A DNA stretch of 7,677 nt from JACQMJ01 sp964373495 (GCA_964373495.1 CAYJUW010000034.1:1-7677), one strand, 5' to 3'; positions 1 to 5,467 are shown, numbered from the stretch's first letter. The notes: a model not told the origin generated them from the sequence alone. Program-made: numbers and translations.

Positions 1-115
1 ACATCGCCGGATCAAAGGTTGCTCGCCACCTCCCCGACGCTTATCGCAGGCACGCCACGCCCTTCATCGCCTCCCAAAGCCTAGGCATCCACCATACGCC
101 CTTGGTCGTACCCCC
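1..115 (-). rRNA. rrl: 23S ribosomal RNA, 5' end (partial)
   Basis: Read on the minus strand, these bases match the first about 115 nt of bacterial 23S rRNA, with the conserved blocks GGTGGATGCC, GAGGCGATGAAG, TGCGATAAGCGTCGG and a final CCGGCG. The mature 5' end is placed at 115 by aligning GACCAAGGGCGTATGG with the E. coli start GACTAAGCGTACACGG, where GAC is eight bases in. The gene runs out of the window at base 1. No 16S 3' end (anti-Shine-Dalgarno block) and no spacer tRNA lies upstream. Instead there is a dedicated promoter and then a protein gene, so this 23S gene is unlinked from 16S. A small hairpin (CGCCG-CAAA-CGGCG, 115-128) sits at the 5' boundary and may take part in processing. 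Confidence 0.96.
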
Positions 116-246
116 GCCGCAAACGGCGAGGATCGTACCTCCTACCGCACATGTTGTCAGTACATCGCTCCTTACTCCAAATGGGTGAGGGCGATGCATT
201 CAGTTTTCAAGCTGCTGGCGTTCCCAACCCTCGCCGAGGCACCGGA

Positions 247-339
247 TGCTCCGGCGAGGAGCGAGAACGAGATCCTTCGCTATCGCTCAGGATGACGTGT
301 TCGTAGCTGCTCGCCTGCGGCTCGCAGACGAACACGTCA
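247..339. repeat. REP-like palindromic repeat in the 23S leader
   Basis: Bases 286-297 (CTCAGGATGACG), with a nearby TCCTTCG (273-279), recur at 7083-7094 and 7069-7075, so this is a dispersed repeat. It closes with a perfect 12-bp inverted repeat (293-304 with 328-339) that encloses a further self-complementary GC-rich loop. In the minus orientation it contains GTCATCCTGAGCGA next to GCGAAGGATC, resembling intergenic repeats seen in many bacterial genomes. It lies inside the transcribed rRNA leader and would form a long hairpin in the precursor. Confidence 0.65.
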
Positions 340-369
340 ATTGAAAAGAGCCGCATCGAAGCGGCTCTT
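339..369 (-). promoter_or_regulatory. Leader hairpin with boxA-like GCUCUUU (putative rRNA antitermination site)
   Basis: A perfect 9-bp stem (346-354 with 361-369, six-base loop) lies in the 23S leader between promoter and gene. On the transcribed strand its 3' arm runs into GGCTCTTTTCAATT (352-339), which shares GCTCTTT with the E. coli rrn boxA. A hairpin followed by boxA is the arrangement of the E. coli boxB-boxA antitermination signals bound by Nus factors. The same stem followed by UUUU could instead act as a weak intrinsic terminator or attenuator. The boxA reading fits an rRNA leader better, but the overlap of stem and boxA is atypical. Confidence 0.5.
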
Positions 370-460
370 CCCGGTAACGGAGCTGCGCAAAATCAGCCCG
401 ATGGTCCGCGAAAAGCCGCTGGCAGGTGGATTCTGAACGCCAAGTGCATAGATTGCTCCT

Positions 461-489
461 ATTATAGGCGCACCCTGGGGGGGTGTCAA
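461..489 (-). promoter_or_regulatory. Consensus sigma-70-type promoter of the 23S rRNA gene
   Basis: On the minus strand TTGACA (489-484) is followed after exactly 17 bp by TATAAT (466-461), matching both consensus hexamers without a mismatch. The spacer contains a run of seven C on that strand. Transcription would begin near base 454 and give a leader of about 340 nt before mature 23S. No A/T-rich UP element is visible upstream; that region holds a GC-rich hairpin. The strength fits an rRNA promoter. Confidence 0.88.
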
Positions 490-512
490 TGGCTTACACC
501 CAAGAACGCGAA

Positions 513-535
513 CCCCCTCCGGGTATCGAAGGGGG
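513..535 (-). terminator. Terminator-like GC-rich hairpin upstream of the 23S promoter
   Basis: On the minus strand CCCCCUUCG pairs with CGGAGGGGG across a five-base loop, giving nine pairs with one G-U. The tail is only moderately U-rich (UUCGCGUUCUUGG). It sits between the MscS-like gene and the rRNA promoter, where readthrough from 711-1397 would need to stop. The weak U tract keeps confidence low. Confidence 0.4.
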
Positions 536-574
536 ATGGCGCAATTTCCGATGAGCCCCGTGAGGAATCCTACT

Positions 575-606
575 GCAGAAAAATTCTTCCGGAAGAATTT
601 TTCTGC
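575..606. repeat. Perfect 32-bp palindrome
   Basis: Bases 575-590 are the exact reverse complement of 591-606, with no loop and no mismatch. The arms carry an A5 and a T5 tract around a CTTCCGGAAG core. It lies about 100 bp downstream of the MscS-like gene. It could act as a bidirectional terminator-like hairpin, a dimeric protein operator or a cruciform. The symmetry is certain; the role is unknown. Confidence 0.8.
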
Positions 607-710
607 TCTCCAGAATTTCGGCTTACCGCCAGAAAACCCCTCGCGGAGAGGTACTGAAGGACATAATCCCGGTAACCAGGATTTCTAACGGGGCGGGGTT
701 TCCCAAAGCC

Positions 711-1397
711 CTAGGCCTTGCCGCTCACCTCGCGCTTCATCCGGTCAATGAAGGACGCCGCAGCATCCCGGCCGCCGAGGCCAAAGGCCAAGCCGAAGGC
801 AAGCGCCAGCATCGCCACCAGGCCGGTGATGAGCGTCTGGATTAAGACCGTGGCGATGCCGAGCTGGAGGAGTGCGGCGACCAGGGCGAAAATCCAAATC
901 GCCCAGCGGGCCATCACTCCGATTACTGCGCTCCCGCGCAGGCCGGCAGCCTCGACGGAGCTCCGGCTGGCCCGCTCCACCACCTCGGCCACTTTCAGGG
1001 CGACAACCAGAATGAGCGCGGCCACGACAACGTTCGGAATGTAGAGCAGGACCTGGCGCAAGAAGTCCGATACCTGCGACAGACCGAGGATGTTCACCGC
1101 GGCCAGGAGGAAGACGATGATGATGAACCACCGGACAAGCGCGCCGATGAAGGCACCCGAGTTCAAGCGCACGCCGGCGCGCTCGAGGGCTTTCTCCAGT
1201 TCAAGCCGTTGGAGGAGCGCGTCCACGCGGAGCGCCCGCACCACCTGCTCGACCAGCGTGCCCAGGGCTACGGCGACAATCCAGCCGATGATAAAGACGA
1301 TGACAGCGCCGATGAAGAGCGGCATGAAACCGGCCACCGCTCCCCAGGCCTGTTGGAGCGAAGCGACGATCACGTCACCCCAGGTTTGAAGTACCAT
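711..1397 (-). CDS. Small MscS-related conserved TM helix membrane protein
   Basis: A 228-aa very hydrophobic protein with about five predicted membrane segments (roughly residues 22-48, 82-106, 115-136, 158-178 and 184-208). The last segment has AFGLAFGLGGRDAA (about 198-211), which resembles the pore-lining TM3 and following turn of MscS channels, where small residues and glycines pack the pore. No MscS cytoplasmic beta domain follows; the protein ends about 17 residues later with a basic tail. This fits the 'conserved TM helix' (PF05552-type) proteins related to mechanosensitive channels. A role in osmotic safety or membrane tension is inferred. The ATG at 1397 gives a sensible N-terminus before the first helix, but no clear Shine-Dalgarno sequence or promoter precedes it. 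It appears to be a single-gene unit ending in TAG at 711-713. Confidence 0.85.
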   Translation of the reverse strand: MVLQTWGDVIVASLQQAWGAVAGFMPLFIGAVIVFIIGWIVAVALGTLVEQVVRALRVDALLQRLELEKALERAGVRLNSGAFIGALVRWFIIIVFLLAAVNILGLSQVSDFLRQVLLYIPNVVVAALILVVALKVAEVVERASRSSVEAAGLRGSAVIGVMARWAIWIFALVAALLQLGIATVLIQTLITGLVAMLALAFGLAFGLGGRDAAASFIDRMKREVSGKA

Positions 1398-1498
1398 AGG
1401 TTAAGTATTGGAGAACTGCACCCGGGCTCCACCATGCATCCGTAGAGCCCGCATGCCTCAAGAAACGGCTAAACGTACACAATCTTCCGCTCCCCGCC

Positions 1499-1588
1499 TA
1501 AATTTCACGCCGCAAGTCCGCAATGGACCGTTCGCTCTCCGCCGCCTGCCCGGATGCCAATCCAGGCATAATTCTGGCGCGAAATTTA
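1499..1588. repeat. 90-bp element with 13-bp terminal inverted repeats
   Basis: Bases 1499-1511 and 1576-1588 are inverted repeats matching at 12 of 13 positions (TAAATTTC followed by ACGCC, against GGCGC followed by GAAATTTA). The interior has smaller complementary pairs (GTCC/GGAC and GCCTG/CAGGC), so a closing stem with two inner hairpins is possible. It lies upstream of the MscS-like gene. It could be a miniature mobile repeat or a structured RNA; no transposase or target duplication is evident. Confidence 0.5.
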
Positions 1589-1614
1589 TACGGGGGACCG
1601 ACCCGGAAGTGCTT

Positions 1615-1875
1615 TCAATGTACCTCTATCGTACCGTAGCGCCGGAAAACCTCAAAATACTTATCCACACGGCGGCCCCTCTTGACGGCTTCCCCGTCTC
1701 CTGGGGATAACTCGTTTCTGCGATACCCTCCTCCGGCCCTATACTGAAGCCAGCAGCTCTCGCACGGGTTCGTCACGGCCAGCCGGAGCCATCCGCCTCC
1801 GGGGTCGTAGCAGTTCTTTGCCCTATCACCACTGGGTTTGGCAAGCTCTTTGCAACGCTCACGTTTCTTTCTCAC
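1615..1875 (-). CDS. Weak candidate: 86-aa four-cysteine small protein
   Basis: From a GTG at 1875 this frame encodes 86 residues with cysteines at 8, 22, 38 and 41, the last two as CESC, and a basic, tyrosine- and glycine-containing remainder ending in GTIEVH. The amino-acid balance is more protein-like than in other open frames of this spacer, and four cysteines could bind one zinc ion. Against it: no Shine-Dalgarno sequence, no nearby promoter, frequent AGA/AGG codons, and no family that I recognise. The frame stays open upstream to a TTG at 2013, but that extension looks like random GC-rich translation. It may be a chance ORF. Confidence 0.2.
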   Translation of the reverse strand: MRKKRERCKELAKPSGDRAKNCYDPGGGWLRLAVTNPCESCWLQYRAGGGYRRNELSPGDGEAVKRGRRVDKYFEVFRRYGTIEVH

Positions 1876-1952
1876 AGGGTCACACCCTGCGGGAGATTGC
1901 AGCGACTGCCCCAGCGCCGCGCGGGCCCTCTGCCGGCGGCAGGGCATTCGCG

Positions 1953-1998
1953 GAAGGACCGGAAGAACCCGGCCCTTCTTATTTTGTTTGCTTTTGTT
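1953..1998 (+). terminator. Terminator-like hairpin with U-rich tail, no assigned gene
   Basis: GAAGGACCGG (1953-1962) and CCGGCCCTTC (1969-1978) form a ten-position stem with one A-C mismatch and a six-base loop. The plus-strand tail is TTATTTTGTTTG and continues T-rich to about 1998. This looks like an intrinsic terminator for a plus-strand transcript, yet no plus-strand gene ends here. A weak upstream -10 (TATACT, 1740-1745) could start a noncoding RNA of about 240 nt. On the minus strand the mismatch becomes a G-U pair, but the U tract would be on the wrong side. Confidence 0.45.
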
Positions 1999-2117
1999 TG
2001 CCTCCGAGCGCAAGCGGAACGCAGCGCGAGGAGCTGCAAATCACCGCACCATCCCGAACGCAAGTGAGGTCCCTAGGCCATTCTGGCCGGGGTGGCGACC
2101 GCGCAGCGACCTAGCCA

Positions 2118-2304
2118 TTAGCGTGCGCGATCCCGTACTTCCGCGAACCAACCCTCTGTCCACCCGAAGCATCAGTTCGGAAGGTGCGGGATCTCCGCAC
2201 GGCAGCTCCTCCCACGCTTCCAGCGGGATCGGAGACCGTGCGGGACTCCCAACTTCTTGCTCCCTTCGGTCGCGGAAGTTGCGGGACAAATACCCCCACG
2301 CTAA
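2118..2304. repeat. Nested multi-arm palindromic element
   Basis: Successive complementary segments are nested. TTAGCGTG (2118-2125) pairs with CACGCTAA (2297-2304). TCCCGTACTTCCGCGA (2131-2146) pairs with 2270-2286, with one mismatch and one bulge. Inside, CCGCACGG (2195-2202) pairs with CCGTGCGG (2236-2243). Two local hairpins compete with these: GTGCGG/CCGCAC at 2184-2200, and CAACTTC (2250-2256) with GAAGTTG (2275-2281). TGCGGGA occurs three times (2185, 2239, 2280). It ends about 100 bp before the efp promoter. It could be a structured RNA on either strand or a composite of palindromic repeats; I know no family for it. Confidence 0.55.
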
Positions 2305-2406
2305 GCTTTGTGAGCACCCCGATAAAGAAAGCGTAAGCCGGAGGCAACACCGTGCGACTAACTCAGCGTGCGTAAAGCCATGTTCGAACTTAGCGCAGGG
2401 TTCCCC

Positions 2407-2435
2407 TTGAACAACACAGCGAAAGCGGGTATGAT
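2407..2435 (+). promoter_or_regulatory. Promoter of efp
   Basis: TTGAAC (2407-2412) is followed after exactly 17 bp by TATGAT (2430-2435), each one or two changes from the sigma-70 consensus. Transcription would start near 2442 and leave a leader of only about 26 nt before the efp ATG at 2468. Confidence 0.78.
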
Positions 2436-2467
2436 ACCCCCGCCATGCTCGCCATCAATCGTTCAAC

Positions 2468-3037
2468 ATGCTCACGATAAACGATCTCAAAAATAAAATG
2501 ATCGTCCTGATTGACGGCGCGCCGCACCAGGTGCTCGCGGCCAAGCACCTGCACATGGGCCGGGGCGGATCGAGCCTGCAGACGAAAATTCGGAACCTGG
2601 CCACCGGCCAGGTCTTTTCGCGAAACTTCAAGCCCGCCGACACCTTCGAGGAGGCGGACGTTGAAAAGCGCGAACTCGTGCATCTCTACCGGCACCGAGG
2701 CGAATTCGTTTTTGCGGCCCCCGCAAAGCCCCGCGAGCGATACACGCTCCCCCGCGCGGCTCTGGGCCAAGCGGTGGAATGGTTAAAACCCGACACACCG
2801 GTCGTAGCGCTCTTCCTGCACGAGAAACTCCTGACCATCACGCTCCCGATTAAAATGGACCTCACGGTCACCGAGGCCGCGCCCGGCCTTCGGGGTGATA
2901 CCGTCAGCGGCGCGACCAAAACCGTGATCGTCGAAACCGGCGCAAAAGTCCACACACCCCTCTTTATACATGAGGGCGACATCATCCGCGTCAACACCGA
3001 AACCGGGGAGTACGCAGAGCGCGTCTCAAAAGCGTAA
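2468..3037 (+). CDS. efp: Elongation factor P
   Basis: A 189-aa protein of normal EF-P length. EF-P binds between the ribosomal P and E sites and relieves stalling at consecutive prolines. The N-terminal KOW-like domain (about 1-65) carries the conserved loop as HMGRGG (29-34), with Arg32 at the tip where E. coli EF-P has the beta-lysylated Lys34. Middle and C-terminal OB domains follow, with the signature GLRGDTVSGATK (about 138-149), PLFIHEGD and VNTETGEYAERV at the end. The ATG at 2468 matches the family start. There is no Shine-Dalgarno sequence, and the leader is short. A 12-codon frame starting at 2445 overlaps this start and ends at 2480. Arg at the tip is known in rhamnosylated EF-P (EarP organisms), but no modification enzyme lies nearby, so its modification state is open. 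Confidence 0.97.
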   Translation: MLTINDLKNKMIVLIDGAPHQVLAAKHLHMGRGGSSLQTKIRNLATGQVFSRNFKPADTFEEADVEKRELVHLYRHRGEFVFAAPAKPRERYTLPRAALGQAVEWLKPDTPVVALFLHEKLLTITLPIKMDLTVTEAAPGLRGDTVSGATKTVIVETGAKVHTPLFIHEGDIIRVNTETGEYAERVSKA

Positions 3038-3044
3038 CGAGGAT

Positions 3045-3139
3045 CACGAATCTCTACAAATATTTATACAAATCATACAAATGCCTCACCCCCAGCGGGT
3101 ATTTGTATTTATTTGTACACTCATTTGTACTGATTCGCG
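3045..3139. repeat. Mirrored TACAAAT heptamer palindrome between convergent genes
   Basis: Three direct copies of TACAAAT (3055, 3067, 3076) face three copies of ATTTGTA (3101, 3111, 3123) around a GC-rich centre. CACGAATC (3045-3052) and GATTCGCG (3132-3139) extend the symmetry with one mismatch. The transcript could fold into a long A/U-rich stem in either direction. It lies between the stop codons of efp and the ATPase gene, so it is well placed as a bidirectional terminator. It has no classical GC stem followed by a U run. Confidence 0.7.
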
Positions 3140-3142
3140 GTT

Positions 3143-5044
3143 TCACTCAAACTTGATGGTCTCTCCCGGCTCCAGCACGCGCGAGCGCTGCTCCGGCGCG
3201 GAGGACTCGCCAGGCGAGCGGGGCGTCGGCGGCCGCTGTTCACTGTTCATCGTTTCCTGCTCACGTTTGCGGAGGGCCCCGGCCAAGGCCGCGCGGAGGC
3301 CGGTGAGATGATCGCCGCGCTGGACAGCCGCCGGCGGTGTCGATTTTTTTTCTGGCTTCCCGGCCTGCGGCCGCCGGAGGGCTCGCAGGCCCAAGTTTCG
3401 TTCTGCGGACGTTGGGAGGGCTTGGAGCGATGCCGCGCGCCGCGGCGGCCTGCCATTCCGAGCTTCGCCGCGCGAAATTACGGCAGATGACACAGGTGGC
3501 GTCGGATGTGCGCCCGCAACTTTGGAACGAAACTTGATGAAATCCATATGCTCCTCGCAATAGACCGGACGCAGGCCGTCGGGCTTGAACGGGACGAGGA
3601 TCTTCTTGCCGTCCACGGCGCACACGGCCTCGTACATCGGCCGCTCGGCGCGAGCCTCGCTGCGAAGCGGGCCTTCGGCGGTCCGGTCCAGTGTGATCGA
3701 GGCCGCGCCCGCGGCGAAGCCGTCGGCTGCGGCTTCCCCGGATCCGGCGGCCGACCCGAGGGTGAAGCGGCGGATCTTCTCCTCCACCACTGGCCGCGGC
3801 ATCCCGTAGCGCTCGCGCGAAACAGAGATGATGGCCTCCCGGCTTGATTCGGCCGGCGGCGGGAACGGGGCCAGCGTCTCGGCCGAGAAGGGGCGCGAGG
3901 TGATGCCGTCAATCATCAGCTTGACGTAAATATTCTTGAAGCCGAGGTTGACGAGATCCTGAATCGTAAACTCCGGCATGAACTCCTTTTCCAAAAGTTC
4001 GCCGTCCTCCGCGCCCACGCGAAAGACAATCATCGTGCCCACGTTGCCGAAAATGGCGTGCTGCACCATTTCTTCCATCTGGAAGACGTACTGGTGGGCG
4101 ACGGTCAGGTTCAGGCGGTACTTTCTCGCCTCGGACAGGATGTTGGCGAAGGACTCGGTGGCGAAGTTCTGAAACTCATCCACGTAGAGGTAGAAGTCCT
4201 TACGCTCCCGTTCGGGAACATCCACCCGGCCCATGGCCGTCAGGTACAGCTTGGTAACCATCATAGCCCCCAAGAGGCGCGAATTCTCCTCGCCGATTTT
4301 CCCCTTGGCCAGGTTGATGATGAAAATTTTTTGCTCATCCATGATCGCACGCATGTCCACGGCCGATGCCACCTGGCCGACCACGTTCCGAATCAACGGG
4401 TTGGAGGAAAACTGGCCGATCTTGTTCTGGATTGCGCCCACGGCTTCGCGCATGTACTGCTCGGGGTACTTGGCAAATTCATTCTCCCAGAAGCCGCGGA
4501 TCACCGGATCGGAAAGCTGTGCGACGACTCGCTTCCGAAAATCCTTCTCGCCCAACATGCGGTTGATGCCGAGGAGCGTTGAGCCCGGTATTTCAAGGAG
4601 GGCCAAAATCGAGTTGGCCAGCAGGTACTCCATGCGCGCCGACCAGACCTCCGGACCGAATATTTTTTTGAATACGCCGAGAAGCCCCGAGGAGATCAGA
4701 TGGCGCTGGTCTTCGCTCACCTGCTCCATGACGTTGAAGGCCACCGGGTATTCGGTATCCGCCGGGTTGAAATAGATGACGTCGTTGACCCTGGAGGAGG
4801 GCACGAAATCGAGCATCCGCTCGGCATATTCGCCGTGGGGATCCACCACGGCCACCCCGCGCCCGGCCCGGATGTCCTGGATGGTCATGTTTTCCAGGAC
4901 CGTGGACTTGCCCATGCCCGTCTTCCCGATAATGTAGACGTGCTTGCGCCGATCCTCGCGTTTAATGCCGAAGCGCCTCCGTTGGCCGCGGAAATTGGTT
5001 TCGGCAAAGAGGGCGATGTCGTTTTGTTGCCGGGCTTCAGCCAT
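3143..5044 (-). CDS. TraG/VirD4-like type IV secretion DNA-binding ATPase
   Basis: A 633-aa P-loop ATPase of the HerA/FtsK superfamily. Numbered from the ATG at 5044, it has Walker A GKTGMGKST (40-48), a VVDPHGEYAE strand (about 66-75), Walker B FYLYVDEFQNF (284-294, Asp289-Glu290) and a downstream glutamine motif, AHQYVFQM (Gln318). This order and DVIYFNPAD resemble VirD4/TraG coupling ATPases, which pump DNA or protein substrates. Residues 475-499 resemble a short zinc ribbon, Cys475 then VPFKPDGLRPVYC and His499, but the second cysteine position is Asp478. The rest (about 510-625) is a low-complexity, probably disordered linker ending in PGETIKF. No membrane segment is seen, so anchoring probably comes from the product of 5624-6976. 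An in-frame TTG at 5059 would add five residues, but the promoter at 5069-5097 would start transcription near 5062, so ATG is preferred. Confidence 0.9.
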   Translation of the reverse strand: MAEARQQNDIALFAETNFRGQRRRFGIKREDRRKHVYIIGKTGMGKSTVLENMTIQDIRAGRGVAVVDPHGEYAERMLDFVPSSRVNDVIYFNPADTEYPVAFNVMEQVSEDQRHLISSGLLGVFKKIFGPEVWSARMEYLLANSILALLEIPGSTLLGINRMLGEKDFRKRVVAQLSDPVIRGFWENEFAKYPEQYMREAVGAIQNKIGQFSSNPLIRNVVGQVASAVDMRAIMDEQKIFIINLAKGKIGEENSRLLGAMMVTKLYLTAMGRVDVPERERKDFYLYVDEFQNFATESFANILSEARKYRLNLTVAHQYVFQMEEMVQHAIFGNVGTMIVFRVGAEDGELLEKEFMPEFTIQDLVNLGFKNIYVKLMIDGITSRPFSAETLAPFPPPAESSREAIISVSRERYGMPRPVVEEKIRRFTLGSAAGSGEAAADGFAAGAASITLDRTAEGPLRSEARAERPMYEAVCAVDGKKILVPFKPDGLRPVYCEEHMDFIKFRSKVAGAHPTPPVSSAVISRGEARNGRPPRRAASLQALPTSAERNLGLRALRRPQAGKPEKKSTPPAAVQRGDHLTGLRAALAGALRKREQETMNSEQRPPTPRSPGESSAPEQRSRVLEPGETIKFE

Positions 5045-5046
5045 TC

Positions 5047-5075
5047 TTGACAGATTCAAATACTACTAATATAAT
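5047..5075 (+). promoter_or_regulatory. Perfect consensus promoter of the 98-aa membrane protein gene
   Basis: TTGACA (5047-5052), a 17-bp spacer and TATAAT (5070-5075) match the sigma-70 consensus exactly, as in the 23S promoter. Transcription would start near 5082. The -35 lies two bases from the ATPase start codon and the -10 overlaps the opposing -10, so the two promoters share polymerase contacts. Confidence 0.88.
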
Positions 5076-5097
5076 ACAAACAAGCTCTCCACACCAA
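5069..5097 (-). promoter_or_regulatory. Promoter of the TraG/VirD4-like ATPase gene
   Basis: On the minus strand TTGGTG (5097-5092) precedes TATATT (5074-5069) by 17 bp. The predicted start near 5062 leaves about 18 nt before the ATG at 5044. Its -10 lies over the -10 of the divergent promoter on the plus strand. Confidence 0.55.
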
Positions 5098-5112
5098 GTA
5101 ATTTAAGTCCCG

Positions 5113-5120
5113 AAAGGAGG
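5113..5120 (+). promoter_or_regulatory. Strong ribosome binding site
   Basis: AAAGGAGG ends five bases before the ATG at 5126. It is the only clear full-length Shine-Dalgarno sequence before a gene in this window and fixes the start of the 98-aa gene. Confidence 0.88.
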
Positions 5121-5125
5121 ACGTA

Positions 5126-5422
5126 ATGTGGATGATACGGAATGTCGGACTTCTCGTTGCGGCAATCGTCCTTGCGGGGTGCGGTCTCTTCCTCCCCCAG
5201 CTCCATATCATTTCCCTCCCCACAGCACTCCTCTTCTCCGGAAGTGGCGCTACAGTGGCAAGCTTCATGGCCTTCCCCCGACCGCTGCGCGTCGGCCTCC
5301 GATTCGTCGCGGCCCTCTTCTTCGCCGGAGCGCTAGCGCTAGGCAGCTGGCTCGACCTCTCCTTCTGGGACCTCGAGCGCGCCAACCCATCGCCCCACTA
5401 CCTCGGCCCGCCGCGACAGTAA
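5126..5422 (+). CDS. Small hypothetical membrane protein (98 aa)
   Basis: Perfect promoter, strong ribosome binding site and downstream terminator show that this short frame is a real gene with its own transcript. The protein has three probable membrane segments (about 4-24, 31-50 and 57-76), with a PRPLR basic turn between the second and third and a polar, Pro-rich C-terminus ending in PHYLGPPRQ. LAGC at 16-19 looks like a lipobox, but two more hydrophobic segments follow, so a multi-spanning protein is more likely than a lipoprotein. I do not recognise the family. It lies between two genes that probably act together, on the opposite strand. An accessory role is possible but unproven. Confidence 0.82.
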   Translation: MWMIRNVGLLVAAIVLAGCGLFLPQLHIISLPTALLFSGSGATVASFMAFPRPLRVGLRFVAALFFAGALALGSWLDLSFWDLERANPSPHYLGPPRQ

Positions 5423-5467
5423 CCACTCAACTACCGTAACCAGCCAATAGTTCCCTCCCCCTCTCCC

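Larger units (their letters stand above)
1398..2406. other. About 1-kb gene-poor divergent intergenic region
   Basis: The spacer between the MscS-like gene (minus) and the efp promoter (plus) has no gene recognisable in any frame. Open frames here are rich in Ser, Arg, Gly and Pro and look like by-products of GC-rich DNA. I looked for tRNA T-arms, the tmRNA 3' end, the RNase P GAGGAAAGUCC block and the SRP RNA core, and found none. It does hold the structured inverted repeats at 1499-1588 and 2118-2304, a terminator-like hairpin at 1953-1978 and the weak ORF at 1615-1875, each listed separately. The density of complementary segments suggests structured RNA or palindromic repeats rather than protein coding. 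Confidence 0.6.

Noticed and set aside
116..460. 16S 3' end, spacer tRNA or other RNA gene upstream of 23S
   Set aside because: No anti-Shine-Dalgarno block, T-arm or cloverleaf is visible in this stretch on either strand.
1661..1710. DnaA-box-like TTATCCACA (1661-1669) and an inverted TTATCCCCA (1702-1710)
   Set aside because: Only two boxes, one imperfect, with no AT-rich unwinding region and no dnaA or dnaN nearby. Not enough for an origin.
1838..2410. 190-codon open frame on the plus strand
   Set aside because: Ser-, Arg- and Gly-rich translation with no domain. It crosses the palindromic element and the terminator-like hairpin and runs into the efp promoter.
2390..2770. 126-codon open frame on the minus strand overlapping efp
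   Set aside because: Efp is unmistakable on the other strand. This frame covers its promoter and 5' half and has no family resemblance.
3045..3139. CRISPR-like array of TACAAAT units
   Set aside because: The units are 7 bp, half of them are inverted, and the spacers are only a few bases long.
4058..4582. 174-codon open frame on the plus strand
   Set aside because: It is antisense to the conserved ATPase domain, His- and Val-rich, and without promoter or ribosome binding site.
5174..5185. Lipoprotein signal (LAGC) in the 98-aa protein
   Set aside because: Two further hydrophobic segments follow the cysteine, so a multi-spanning protein is more likely.
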